Source: Casuarina equisetifolia
Lineage: Eukaryota > Streptophyta > Magnoliopsida > Fagales > Casuarinaceae
NCBI GenBank assembly: GCA_028551475.1
Contig: CM052358.1
Coordinates: 14,801,938-14,865,937 of the forward strand
DNA length: 64,000 bases
Reading direction: 5' to 3'
Under the pieces are notes generated by a model, which searched no databases, was not told the DNA's origin, and saw only the letters and a program-made list of their open reading frames with translations. A program made the position numbers and the translations under genes. Of this stretch, positions 9,795-21,493 are shown piece after piece; the first letter of the stretch is position 1, and each line of letters opens with the position of its first letter.

Positions 9795-12310
9795 TTCAAG
9801 ATGGTAAACTACTCAATCTTACTAGGTTTGGGGTGACACAGGAGCCATTCTCAATAATTTCAAGCACAAGAGAGTACGTAGTGATAGAGTGAAATGGGTA
9901 GATGATGCCAACGGCAAGTTCACTACAAGGAATGTGCGAGAAGAAATTTGAAATAAAGGTCCATCAGCGGAAGGATGTCAAATCTTCTAGCATAATAGGA
10001 TAATTCAGAAGCCTTCTTGATTCTATGGTTTGTAATATGGGGTAGGTTGAACACCCAATAGAACTTTTTAGAACTGTAATGAGTTATGAAGCAAACCCTC
10101 GTTGGGTACAGCTAAGCGTGTTAAATGCAACATCCTCGGTAAGACTTAAGACTACGATTCCTAACCATAGACCAAACTTTGTAAGGCCATGCCATCCCAG
10201 CGACGACCAATCAAATTCGCTAGGCTTTAATGATCAATTTGTTGAGACATATGGACCGTCAATGCCGGACATCATGAAATCTTGAAATCATTCTTTAAGA
10301 TCAAATTTCAGCAGAAGCACAAAGACATCCTCAAGGAATAATAATCAATAAAAATCTGAATTTTATTCTCCCTCAAGATTGTTTTGTAGTACTCCTAATT
10401 CTAATCATTAAAAAAAATTAACGTAGCAATTTAAATGAGAATCTTAAGTCATTTGCATGTGTTGTATGAAGACATGTAAGTTCATATAATAAAAGATGAT
10501 TCCAATTTTTCTACATGTTTTTGGCCATTTACAGAACAATCGAAATGAGGCAGATGAATACCTTGTTGCCCAAAGTCGACCAGATGCCTGTGAATGAATC
10601 TAAATTTCTTTGCAGCTATACCGACATCGTATTCTATTCCTGAGTAATCCGGCACTTCATCGTAGACTAAGACGGAAGACATGGAGAACACAAAAGAATT
10701 TTTGTTTGTGAATTGGCACTGAAGATAGTTAGTCGGTTCAAGCAATCACAAGAAACAATGCTAGCATGATATGCATAAACAAAACCCCTAAGATGATATT
10801 GCTCATGAAAGATATAAGTTCCAGTGGAAATTTCAGTTTCAAGAAATGTACTCAAGCTACCAGAAGAAAGTTCCAAGAAATGCTTGATCATTAATGACTA
10901 AATGCCAAGAAAGACAGACTTCATAGGGAAGTATCCACAAGAAATTTAGAGAGTAGTACTTAACTGTAATGCCGAATCAAGAACTGGACATCTGATTCAA
11001 ATTGCAACCACTTCTTAGAAGCTGCAAGATCTTACTAAAGAGAACGGAAAAGTAAGGAAAACTGTATTTTGACCGGAAATGATTCTGGTGCTAGGATAGA
11101 AACCACATATAGCTAAGCTAACCCAGATGGAATCAAATTCTCCTGCCTCGCATTTCACTTTCACCACCTGAAGGCAGCCCTGAGATAGCAATCATTTACT
11201 CATTGGAACTTACTATAAACTATGCACAGGCTGTGCCAGTTTGCCAAGAAGTTGGAAAGCAATCTTTTATGGTCCAAAAAAGTTGAACACCGGGAAGAAA
11301 TGCATTACTAAAGATCTACCCAGAAATAATTTTGCACACCTACTAAACAGGAGGTTAGTAATTGAAAATTAATGGAAATAGTTATCTTACACAGAAGGGA
11401 CACCCCTAGGAAGGGTGTGGTATCAACGGGGGGATGTCATTTCCATATTAACTGCTTTATATTTGCTGCAGTACTCGTCAAAACCTTGTTTCTCCCCTTG
11501 ACTCTTTCCATTTTTTTCTTTATGAAAGTCTATCTCTGTGCAAATTTTAACACCAAGTCATTTCTTCATACTTCTTGCAATGGCTTCTCAGCAGAAAACA
11601 TCTTTCTTGCTCTACTATGTCACTTCGTACCCTCTTCATCACCATCTTATTATGTCCATTCTTGTGCTACTGGTGGATATTAGTCACCTTTCTCCCCCAC
11701 GCTACCCTCCCTAACAACAACCCCAACCCTACTCAAATAAATAAATAAATAAAGCATCTCCCTCTATATGCTGTGTATTTTTTCAGAAAAAAATTTCAGG
11801 AGTAAACTAAACAGAGTTCAAATGCTAATCTCTGCATTCCATATTTTTAAAGCACAATGAATTTTCTGTAAGATATCGAAGACTTCAAAAATCCAAAAGA
11901 CTGATAATTGCATCAAGAGGAAGAAGATTTGACAGCTAAGTTAGGCTTAAAACTAAGATGGATCCAATGATAGAAAGAATAACTCAAATGTGGTTTCACT
12001 TGCATTTAGAAAGACTTGACAGAACTTTTGGAAAATAGAAATCTCAGAAAGAACTCATATTATAGTTTCTTCCCACTAAATGTAAATGCACTTAGAGGAT
12101 CATTCTACAATGCCATAAAATGCGGTCCCATTATTTTCAAACTCATAACATTGATTGCCACTTTGATAGTCCTACATTGCCACAAGAAATCCAGATGCCA
12201 CTATAGAAAAATGAATTCAAAATAAGAAATTGTATTTTTCAACTAAATGACAATTTTTAAATACATCAACCAAAAGGAGTAGTACACCACTATTAAGTGA
12301 GAGTGCTTAC
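9795..12310. repeat. Segmental copy of FRS3 downstream and intron 4 sequence
   Basis: This is a collinear mosaic. Positions 9795-10980 match about 34565-35830, downstream of the FRS3-like gene. Positions 10985-12310 match about 37400-38750, intron 4 of that gene, skipping exon 5. Partial third copies lie at 30111-31480. Short open frames here are not conserved between copies, so I do not call genes. Confidence 0.8.
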
Positions 12311-12418
12311 AAGATGTGAAAGTTGCTTATGTATATAAGCCATTCATCTTAGCATGGCACCTAAAGTATTCCTCGGCATCTAAGATTTAACCTCCGATTC
12401 TCCTGAAGTTGTCTCAGG
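12311..12418 (-). pseudogene. FRS3 exon 4 copy, decayed
   Basis: This is homologous to exon 4 of the FRS3-like gene (38750-38866). GGAGAATCGGAGGTTAAAT is still recognisable on the minus strand, but TAG and TGA stops have appeared and bases are missing near the 5' end. The donor-like GTAAGC after the exon is retained. It is a dead exon in a duplicated block. Confidence 0.8.
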
Positions 12419-12585
12419 GGTAATAAGTTAACCCCGTATGCCCAGAATAACAGAACAAAACCATTCCAAGTTAAGGATTACCAGCCAAATCATAATTGAA
12501 CAAAGAATGCATAAAGCCGAGTTCTTTTGTTCCTCTTTTGGTTTTCATGGGTCCATGAAGGGGCAAGATTGTGGTGGAGTTAGAA

Positions 12586-12609
12586 GGGGGTGGGGCCGTG
12601 GGGAGGGGG
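12586..12609 (+). other. Compact G-quadruplex motif
   Basis: Four runs (G5, G4, G4, G5) are separated by loops of 1, 4 and 1 bases, a strong match to the intramolecular G-quadruplex pattern. It lies in a copy of FRS3 intron 3. Related but less regular G-runs occur at 6655-6699 and 39079-39089. Confidence 0.7.
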
Positions 12610-12904
12610 ATTTGCGTTAGAAATGAAAATGTATTTGTAGTTTCTAGTACAAAATGGAAACAAGATCAAACTAAAAAGATAGAGCTCTAAACAAGATTAT
12701 AGAAGAATGCATTCACATATGGTGGCTTATTCAATGCAACACATCTTTTATAAAGAAAAAGAATCCAGATATTTTTTTTCTCCTTTAATTTACTTTTATC
12801 GGAAAGCTATACACATACATCCACTAATTCATGAATCCACTGCCTACCCTCCATCCCATCCACATGAAAAGTGGAAATGCCAGTCTAATAAGTAAATCAA
12901 ACTT

Positions 12905-13310
12905 GATTTACTAGTGGTGAACTACTCAAGCAACCGGAAGAAAGTTCCAGGAAATGCGTGATCATTAATGACTAAATGTCAAGAAAGGGAGACTTCAGAA
13001 GGAAGTATCCACAAGAAATTTAGAGAGAAGTAGTTAACTGTAATGCTGAATCAAGATCTGGACAGCCGATTCTTCATAATCTCCATACCTGGTAAGGCTT
13101 TCCACGACACCCAAATCTGAGCAGCATCTGTTACAAGTCATCGACGTTGACGCAACTGAGGCCTTTCCCATCGCACTCGAAGATTTGGAAGTCTGATGAT
13201 CGCAATCGCAGAACCCCCATTAAAGTTCTTTTATCGTTCACGAATATCAGCGTGATCCCCTCAGGTGAGGGGAGAGAAGGAATTATTGGCGGGAATGCTA
13301 TTAATGTCCT
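12905..13310. repeat. Copy of segment 35690-36180
   Basis: Collinear with 35690-36180, but joined here to FRS3 intron 3 sequence at about 12905, whereas at the other locus it follows segment 34565-35690. On the minus strand it could read a short cysteine-containing peptide near 13060-13180, but no family is recognised and no start is conserved. Confidence 0.7.
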
Positions 13311-14242
13311 GCGACTTTATAAATAGTTTATTGTATTATCAATTATCTCATAAATCGAATAAAATAAAACATTTTATTCGTATGAGGGAGTTTAGTCATC
13401 AACTACAAAGCAAAGTTTTAGGTTTTGTAATTTTTATAAATTTTTTTAGTAAATGAAATGGCAATTTATTATGCAAATTAAGAAATTATTGTTAATTTTT
13501 TTATTTAAAAAAGAAATGAAAACACCATAGATTTCCCGCTTGTGGCATTTGTACCATGTTTCGATAAATTGTTGTATTACTTGTTGGCTATTCAACTAAA
13601 GGGTCACTCAGTTCTTGACTGTTTACTCGTTTCTAAGCGTAGAAGTTCGTTGCAATTCACAGTAGGTTCCTTTCCAAATGGACAGAACCAGAAGAAGGCA
13701 GCTCCAGCAGAGGCAGTAATATTAGTCTCTTTCAGAACGTCGTACGCTGCGATTCCTGCGCCTCTTAGCCTTGAAGAAAAGAAAAAAAAAAAACATAAAA
13801 GCAGGTTGTAATTTATAATCTTCTATCTAGTTTGTAACCATAAAAGCAGGATGTAGATATGCAAGCGTGCATATCTTGAAGCTACTGTTACAAGTATCGA
13901 ATAAGAAACAACAAACCGTGATGCTTTATATACATTTGATGACTGTGAATTCTTTCCAGATTAGCACTACGAACCACCTCAAAATCTGGCAAAGAATGAC
14001 GTTCGAATTCCAAATGTCAGTAGGATGGTAGCGCCGTGGCTAAGAACCACAAACCATAATAGTAGGAATCAGTCCTGGGTTCTTTTGAGGTTGTCAGTGT
14101 TGGGTTGGTCACGTGTACAATGCCTTTTTGAACTATCATGTGCCTCTCAAAGTTTTGAACTAATGGAAAAATTATAATCTTGTTTTGTTATTTGTTCTTT
14201 GTGTTACTTGTGTGCTTCTTATGCTAAGCTCAACATCAATAG
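13311..14242. other. Unassigned AT-rich stretch
   Basis: I see no recognisable gene and no second copy in the window. A plus-strand open frame at 13542-13811 ends in lysine-coding A-runs and resembles no known family. The stretch may include the lost 5' part of the RPL1 copy that follows, but no L1 residues could be identified. Confidence 0.4.
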
Positions 14243-16080
14243 GTGAAGCAAGAAAAGCAGGAGCTGATTTGGTTGGTGGAGAGGACTTGGTAGACAACTA
14301 AAAGGAGGATTTATGGAATTCGACAAATTGATAGCTTTACCAGATATGACGCCAAGGTGTAGTTCTGATTATATTTTTCTAGTTATTTTTGTTGATTGCC
14401 ATTATACATTTTAAATATCCAGAGGGTAACCTGACATATTCTTGGTTTTATGTTCAAAATAAGTGCTTTGGAAAGTTTTGGCAAAGAAAAAAATTGGTTC
14501 AAAATAATTATCGTATGTGCTGATAGGATTGCCATCCTGATTTCTTTGATACTGGAAAAGGAGTTATAAGTTCCTTGAAGCTCTCTTTAGTTCGGTACTC
14601 TTTGGGAACCTCTCACCCCAACAGCCACCAAGGGCCACAAAAGAAAAAAAGATTAATGACAATAAAAGATGTATATATGGAGATATGAATGGTTGATTCT
14701 ATAACAGTCAAATGCAAATCCTATAGCTATCCTCTCTAGTAATAAATGGCCACTGGCACATTATAATTTGTACATCATTTTATTTCTTATCCTATTGCTA
14801 ACGTTGGTAGTGAATGAATATCAGAGGATTATGTATTGTGATTAATTAAAGGAATGCAAAGAGTGATGATACCTAGTTCTTGCTGTGGGTCAAGTCGTTT
14901 GGTTGTATGCAGAAGCACAAGGTGCACCAGTGTGAATTAATGAATACCGTGTGTTGAGATGATCAAAAGTCTAAATTTGTTGCATTAATGGTGAAATGTT
15001 TCTAGAATCAAATACAAATAGTCCTGAATTATAAGCGATTCGGGTTTGTAATGTGCATTGTGGTCTTCCATGTAATGTATGTATGAATTTTATCTTGTCT
15101 TATTCTGATCAGTACAAAATGGGTTGGCAGATTTCATTGCGTGGATTTGTTGATTCTCTCAAGTTGCAAGCATAGAAAAGATTCTGGGCTGATGCCAAAC
15201 ACAAAAGCTGGTACTGTCATGCCCAATATACCTCAAATATGGTCTCTCTTTCTTTCAATAAATACATGTGTATACATGTATTCGTTTTTGAGAATTACAA
15301 TTAGAATCCTCATTTGGTTGCTGATCCTGAGAAAGTACTCCTAAGTTTGGTAATTACCCCTATGTGCATCATTTATTGCCTATTTATTGGTAATTACCAT
15401 GAGTTAAAGGACATTACCCTTATCTTCCGGTGAGTTTATTCATCAATGATAATGGTAGAAGGTGGAAACCTCAATGAGTATTTTGATTAGGTGGGAATTC
15501 TTGTTTAGTAGACTGATTTATTTTTAATTTTTGGGTGAATGCAGTGATTAGAACCATTTAAAAGTGGAAAATGGAGGGAAAGATGGGGGAGTAACAACCA
15601 AGCCGGTTAACATTTATGAAGTTAACAAGAACATTTTTGCTTGTGAATTAACAACATTGAAATGATATGGATTTTTGGCCAGCTAGTAGTAATAAATTTA
15701 ACTGAAAGAAGCTGAGTTCATTCTATCGGTTTCAGGCCATAGCTGAATTCAAGCAAGGGAAAGTTGAATACAGAGCGGATAAAACTGTGATTGTTCACTT
15801 ACCTTTTAGAAAAGCTGGCTCTTCCGAAGAGGAACTTCTTGTTAACTTGCTTGATGCAGTGGTACTTTTATCCATTCTTTCCTTAATTTAATAGATGCCT
15901 GAATGCATATTATCAAAATTTAATTTGATTTGTTGCCTTCACCTGACAAAAATCAATAAAATCCAACAAGCTATCAAGTGCAAAAGGTGTTTATGGAAAA
16001 GTGCTCACATTTGCTCATCAATGGGGGCCTTCTATTCGGTTAAATATAAGGGACATGCTCAATTCCGAGCTTCCATCGAA
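14243..16080 (+). pseudogene. Chloroplast ribosomal protein L1 (bL1c) pseudogene, copy 2
   Basis: Four plastid L1 exons are visible. Exon 14243-14356 encodes EARKAGADLVGGEDLVD and, after a one-base loss, QLKGGFMEFDKLIA. Exon about 15163-15237 has lost about 10 bp inside the LGPRGLMPN motif, reading LGLMPNTKAGTV out of frame. Exon 15736-15861 is fully open (42 codons, with [14 protein letters not shown]) and has good splice sites. The last exon, from about 15950, has lost its AG acceptor (AA instead) and one base in the KGVYWKSAH region. Three frame lesions and a dead splice site make it a pseudogene. Copy 1 lies at 2197-3086; the two copies share introns but carry different lesions. Confidence 0.87.
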
Positions 16081-16699
16081 GGAGTGAAGAACGCCATGCT
16101 CTGTAAATGTTTTCAATTTCTTTGATCAGCCCTTTAGATGCAGATCTTGCCAATTTAGTATATATGGTAGAAGAGTAACTAATATGAAAAGAGGAAGACA
16201 GATGGTGGTTAGGGTTGGAACTGCCACACAAATGTGTAGACTGCCTCTAATACAGTGACGTAGAAATTCCTTGTATTATTTTACTGACAAAAAAAGCAAT
16301 AGTGACAAATTACAAGCTGTTTCAAATGTCAGCCAAATTGTTCCCTTTCTAATCAAGGCAATAAATAATATAGTCTAGGCATTGTTACAATATATAAATC
16401 CAAGAATCTGCGTATTCCAGACTTCCTGTATCCTAAAGTTAACCTCTCTAACTAAAAGTGAACCTACTAAAATTGCAGCAGAAAACTAGTGCTGCCTGTC
16501 AATGGCTGCTCCGTCCAATGCCCCATTCATTCTATTAAAAATGCTAAACAAGAAATATCCTCCAAGAGTAGGTCCTATTAGAAATAATTATAGTTGGAAG
16601 AGTGAATCAATGGACTCATTCAACTTGTACCTCAAAAGTCACTGCATAAAATGGCAACTAAAAAAGCAGCACAAGGCCTGAACATGATAGCTACTTCAC
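16081..16699. other. Unassigned sequence between RPL1 and SMC5 remnants
   Basis: No gene is recognised. It lies between the 3' end of RPL1 copy 2 (plus) and the SMC5 exons of copy 2 (minus). In copy 1 the corresponding space does not exist, because the two coding ends are fused. A few bases near 16555-16580 (GTAGGTCCTATTA) resemble SMC5 flank at about 4935. Confidence 0.5.
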
Positions 16700-17292
16700 C
16701 TTCAATTCACTTGCACAATGGAATCGCTGAATGTTGCGTTTTGCAGCTTGATCAATAAGCTTTGCATTAATAGCATCCAGGCTATCTCCTTTCTCTGTAG
16801 ATTCTAATTTTCTTCTCCTTTGTACCAATCTCACCAGAGTATATTAAATTATTTTTTAAATGATGCGAGGAGTGGATGCAACAATGATCTAAAGAGCAAT
16901 TTGATACTTACTAATGAGGTTCTCTAGTTCACATTGTTTTCTCTTCTCATGCTGTGAAATCTTGATTATCTCCTCCTACAATATGCATATTATGAATATA
17001 GAACAAATGCAAATTTTGAATGTCAAACCAGTTCCCCAACTAGTTAATTTTTAAGGTTAATTCAGCAACATAATAGAAGTGAACTAAAATGAAAGTCACA
17101 TATCAGTCATATCCTTAGTAGACTTATCTCTTTTAGTCAGCATACCCGCTGTTTATGAAGTTTAGTTGTTTCATCCTCCAGGTATCTAAGCTCAGTCTGA
17201 AGTGATTTAATACTTTCCTCCAAAGTAATAACAGATTCTTCTAGCGCATTTTTCTTGACCAGCATCCCTTCAATTTCCCCCGCATCTAAACC
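16700..17292 (-). pseudogene. SMC5 coiled-coil exons, copy 2
   Basis: Three consecutive exons from the SMC5 coiled coil lie on the minus strand. The exon at about 17292-17146 encodes EGMLVKKNALEESVITLEES and DETTKLHKQR, then a GT donor. The exon at 16975-about 16910 encodes EEIIKISQHEKRKQCELENL. The exon at about 16837-16700 encodes RRRKLESTEKGDSLDAINAK and IDQAAKRNIQRFHCASELK, with a GT donor. These exons are open and keep splice sites but lack both ATPase halves. This part of SMC5 is the section missing from copy 1. No intact SMC5 is present in the window. Confidence 0.8.
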
Positions 17293-17599
17293 TGAAGTAG
17301 GAAAGAATTTCCAGGTTACACCATCATCAAAGTTTTAGATAGTTTGATTACGACAAAGGGTTCATGGAAACATACTACACAAAAGAAGACTTAAGCAATG
17401 TATTGCTTTTACACTAGTTGGAAAATGAATGCCATATCTAGATTTGGACCACCGATGATGATTTTCTAGAGTCCAACAATCTAAAATGCCCAACTTTAGA
17501 AGCTCATCAACCTTCTTATCAGTCTACTTGGACCCTATTTACTGAGTCAAGAACATTTAGTCAGAATCATAGCTAAGCCTCAAATGCCAAATATAACAG

Positions 17600-18160
17600 C
17601 TAAAACATTTTTTCAGGTTAAGTAGATGCCTCTTCACTGATAAATACAAGTATGAACTAAAAGGAAGAGATAGAGAAAGGCTTATCAAAAACGGAGATAA
17701 AAATGTGCAAAATCCTACATTCTAGAATACAAATAGTTAGAAGTATTAACAAAACAATCTTATGAATGAGTAACGCTATTTTAAACAAAGCTCTTATGCA
17801 TTCCCAATCGTTTTTGTTTATGCCTGGTATAGATTTATCAATATTGGTCATTACTTTCTTTAAAAAGTTTTCTTTCCTTGTAATAATAAATCATGAACGC
17901 AATGTAGTAAACCCTTTCCCTAAAGTATTATTAAAATTTTCCTTTAGCTTTCACTTTTCTTAAAAAAGTTTTGTTTGATTTAGCACCCAAAACAAGGATT
18001 TCACATCTTTCTATCTGACAAACATTTCAAAGGTACAATTTTAGTATACTTTCACATTACTAGATAACACTCATGTTGTCACATTATATATCCATACATT
18101 AACAAGGGATGTAAGTTGGAACACACATTCACAATAGTACAAAGAGGATGTCATGATGGA
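17600..18160. repeat. SMC5 intron copy joined to FRS3 intron
   Basis: Positions 17670-18150 are collinear with about 4990-5485 of SMC5 copy 1. At about 18160 the sequence switches to the start of FRS3 exon 3 and intron 2 (compare 44571 onward). It holds no coding content of its own. Confidence 0.75.
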
Positions 18161-18459
18161 ATCTTGCAACTACAATGGTTAAGAGTTGAATTTATGATAA
18201 TATAAAGCTCTAAATCAGCTTTAACAAAGGTTAATGAGAATAAAAACGACTACACAATTGATGCAATACAACTGGTCAAAATCAACCCCTATTAGAAATC
18301 AGATATAGCAAAACCATCTAAATGGATAAACTTTAAAAATATTCCATCCATTTAGTAGTAATCTCACAACAAGTAGTTATATAATGAGACCTTTAACTTA
18401 AGCAATTAGATGACATAAGATTTTTCAACTGATTCATATGATTTCACTTCATCATTTAC

Positions 18460-18549
18460 CTTCAAGTTAATCGCAACAACTTTATTCCTTAGTAATGAAT
18501 TCTTATTCTCCATGCCCCAAGTCATTGACTTTAGACAAGGAAGAAAAAC
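18460..18549 (-). pseudogene. Duplicated FRS3 exon 2, reading frame intact
   Basis: This is a 90-bp copy of exon 2 of the FRS3-like gene (44858-44947). All 30 codons are open ([17 protein letters not shown] at the 5' end, INLK at the 3' end). The AG acceptor (TTTGCATAG) and a GT donor (GTAAAT) are kept. Flanking FRS3 intron sequence is present, but exons 1, 3, 4 and 5 are not in place. It is an orphan exon that could in principle be spliced; I see no gene for it to join. Confidence 0.85.
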
Positions 18550-18739
18550 CTATGCAAAAAGGCCAAACAAAGATCAGTCTCCTTCAAGTTAATCATAGAA
18601 GGAAATGTGAAACAAAAGAACTTATGGATAAAAAAAGAAAGGAAAATAGAATACATAACATGTATAAGAACCCACTAAAACTATATTCTTTTTATTTTTA
18701 TCTTTATGCCAATCTCAGGATAAATCTACAATGAAATTT

Positions 18740-19490
18740 ATCTTTTTCTCATACAACACTCCAATCGACAGACTTGTTATGTCTTCCTTTCTATAGGAAT
18801 ACCACATTGCCTCATTTAGAAATTACCAATATCAAGCTCCTTTAGAAATTGTTGATATTAACCACCTTCATTAATTACTCATAGTGCACTCTCCAAGAAC
18901 TTATTGATAAGGCAATTTTCCATAAAACAACATCAAAATCCCTTACAATTTAAAGAGATTAATCTACTTACTATATGATAAACTATATTAACCTCCCAAA
19001 GAAATTTATCATCATTATTAATGTTAAAACCAAACCTTAGTGGAGGTTATAACTTGGATTTTGGGCGTACCTGTGAAAGTAGTTGCTCAAGTAACATTAT
19101 GTCATATCCAACATTCGAAGTTTGCAACATTCTCTATTAGCTTGAACAGAAAATATTGTCCACTGGCTTTAAGCAACCAATTGGGTACAATGCCCTATTC
19201 ATTGCCATTATTATAGCTTATCATTAAACATTTACCTCTTACATTATAATAGAATCTTTACCTCCACCACTTCTGTTCAACATAGAATGCATGAATGTTA
19301 ATAAACTTTCGTGAAATCAACAGAAAATCTAAAATGTGTTATAGGTAGTCTGTACGATACACCAATCATTTGGATTGAAGAGATGAATTCTTAAATCACT
19401 TTTCATTGTAAACGAGAGCTATCATAGCAGAATTCAAAGCATAGTTCATAAATTTAAATGTAGGATAGAATTGAAAGAAATAGGGCATGA
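18740..19490. repeat. Third copy of NAC 3' flank
   Basis: Collinear with about 1-560 and 27220-27850. Here it is followed by an L1-type tail and not by a NAC gene. It holds no gene. Confidence 0.75.
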
Positions 19491-19794
19491 AACTGAAATT
19501 CTTTGATGATTTTGGTTTTTAGTGGATGGAGGACAAGGATAGAGGTGTTCCACCCTCCACCCCCTGTGCTCTAAGTTTTGATTAGTGATTTTCTATTTTG
19601 GTTAATAACAGCCCACTAAGCTTGTTGGATAGTTAAGGAGGCAATTCGGAATGCTATCATTTACAAGCTAGAACATAAGATTGGAAATGGAAGAAACTTG
19701 ATCTATCAAAAGGCCAGAATATCACTCTTATCATGAATAAACTATTCAGTCCACATTTTATTTTGCTTTTGCATTTGCATTTGCATTTGCTATT

Positions 19795-20345
19795 TATGTT
19801 ACTAATAGACTAAAAAAACTTCAAAGCATCGTTGTGGGTGAATTGAGAAATGAATCTAAGTTTCATTTATTGGACATGAGGGTGGTTTGCTTTCAAGAGG
19901 AGGGAGGATAAGGGGTTGCGAATGAACACTTCTAACCAAGAGATAGGAACAAGAAATGGTTGTGTCCATTCGGTATAAAGCAGTTGCAACCACTTAAAGT
20001 GTCGTTAGTGCAACGGAAGAGCATTAGAGAATATGGAGGTATATATTCTGGCCACCTTAAGTTAGTTATCTGAGATGGCCTGTTGGTTATTTTTGGCATG
20101 ACTCTTGGTATGGTGATCCTATCCAAAGATATTCCCTTCGACCTATCTTAGAGTCCTCAATTTGCTCATGCTTTTCAGGATTGGAAATTGGCAGCCAAGG
20201 CTAACATTTCTTGATTTGTATTTTGATTTTCCTAAAATGGAGGTAAGGATGAATGATATTGGAGACTATGATAGTTGGAAAAATTTGCATTCCAGTTGTT
20301 CCAGATGCTTTAGGAGAGTTAGCAGGTCTATAAGATCCTTATAAG
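19795..20345 (+). mobile_element. L1-type LINE 3' remnant
   Basis: Plus-strand frames, interrupted by stops, recall the region after reverse transcriptase in plant L1 elements: a GELRNESKFHLLDMRVVCF stretch, then GGLGV, then a short W-Y-G-D block. Related copies at 31490-32290 and 39760-40390 extend further into a zf-RVT-like segment ([15 protein letters not shown]). It is dead and lacks the RT and endonuclease. Confidence 0.65.
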
Positions 20346-20514
20346 AGTATGGCACTACTAGAGATCCTTGGATGTTGCATTAGACCTTAGTCTTCGCTGC
20401 CATTGCAATAGCAACCTGGACTATTGTGGTTACAATGATGTGATGGGGTTGGCTGCAAAATAACTAGATGTTCCACTTTTGGTCTTTTTTTCTTCCTTGG
20501 CAACAATTGTATTT

Positions 20515-20790
20515 CCTAGAGTGCTAAGAGGTAGACCACTATGGCTGATTCCTCTCTTGGAGCAAAATACTACACCTTGGCTATTGTTGCTGCTGAAGCT
20601 ACATGGGTGTGTGCTCTTCTCAAGGAACTTGATGATTCTCAGCCTAAACCAATGATTCTTTATTGCGATAACCTTTTAGCCCTACATCTCACCACAAAAC
20701 CTTCCTTCCACGGAATAATAAAATATATGAAAATAAATTTTCACTTTCTTTGAGAAAAAGCTGCCTTAAACATCTAATCATCAGGCCTGG
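20515..20790 (+). mobile_element. Copia RNase H fragment
   Basis: The frame at 20541-20753 reads AEATWVCALLKELD, then PKPMILYCDN and LALHLTTKPSFHG. These are the RNase H region of Ty1/copia polyprotein, including the CDN catalytic Asp. Only this piece is present, with no LTR or RT nearby. It abuts the L1-type remnant, so two unrelated retroelement scraps are joined here. Confidence 0.8.
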
Positions 20791-21074
20791 TGTAACGACC
20801 TACCCCAAGTTTAAAGGGGTAAGTGAAACAACCTTAAGAAACTAAGCCTTCTAACACGAAGAAGAAACCTACCAATAGAATCATAGAGCATTATAGAACT
20901 TAAACAACCTTAACAAATCAAGCCTCCTAAACCTACCCAATAAAACCACAAAGCATTACAGCCAGCTTTATTGTTGCAACGAATGCCAGAATAAATATTG
21001 GTAGTCAAAGGAAAAAGGAAAACTATGAAGAATACGCCCATTTTGGTTGTAAATTTTGATTTAATTTGATGTTG

Positions 21075-21132
21075 TAAAGCATTATATAAACAAACCAAAA
21101 AGTTATTTTTGGTTATTAAAGCATTATATAAA
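21075..21132 (+). promoter_or_regulatory. Duplicated TATA-box region of the defensin-like gene
   Basis: An exact 16-bp direct repeat, TAAAGCATTATATAAA, occurs at 21075-21090 and 21117-21132, 42 bp apart. Each contains a TATATAAA box. They lie about 90 and 45 bp upstream of the start codon at 21173, so the distal box leaves room for a normal short leader. Confidence 0.65.
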
Positions 21133-21172
21133 GAATCCTTCCACTCTCTTTTCAAATTTGTGGAGGAAGAAG

Positions 21173-21493
21173 ATGGCCAAGTTATATGCTTCCTTTTACC
21201 TGCTTATGGTGTTATTCATCTTAGCGGAAACAATGGTTAGCACAGTGAATGCCCACTGCGAACTAACAACCATAGGTGGTGGTTGTCCTGATAAAAAGGC
21301 GTGCATGGATACATGTCGTCCTTGTTACAGGGGTGTGGGGCAAATCTCGGCATTCTGTCGCCCTGCTGGTGGGGGAATTCCTTTTGACCAATGTATTTGT
21401 CAATTTAAGAAAGGAGCTCCGTGCCAACCAATTGGTCCGCCAAGATGTCCCAAGCCTCCCGTTGCTCTATTTACTAATGAATCCAGTGTGTAA
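21173..21493 (+). CDS. Defensin-like secreted cysteine-rich peptide, 106 aa
   Basis: The start is the ATG at 21173; the reading frame is open upstream only from a TTG. Residues 1-27 form a hydrophobic signal peptide ending VNA. The mature part has ten cysteines with spacing C-x8-C-x5-C-x3-C-x2-C-x10-C-x11-C-x1-C-x7-C-x7-C. The CxxxC and CxC pairs are the mark of the cysteine-stabilised alpha-beta fold of plant defensin-like (DEFL) proteins. A proline-rich stretch and a free tail follow the last cysteine. It is probably secreted, with a role in defence or cell signalling that cannot be told from sequence. It is intronless, whereas many plant DEFL genes have one intron after the signal peptide. 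It stands alone, with no neighbours of the same type. Confidence 0.82.
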   Translation: MAKLYASFYLLMVLFILAETMVSTVNAHCELTTIGGGCPDKKACMDTCRPCYRGVGQISAFCRPAGGGIPFDQCICQFKKGAPCQPIGPPRCPKPPVALFTNESSV

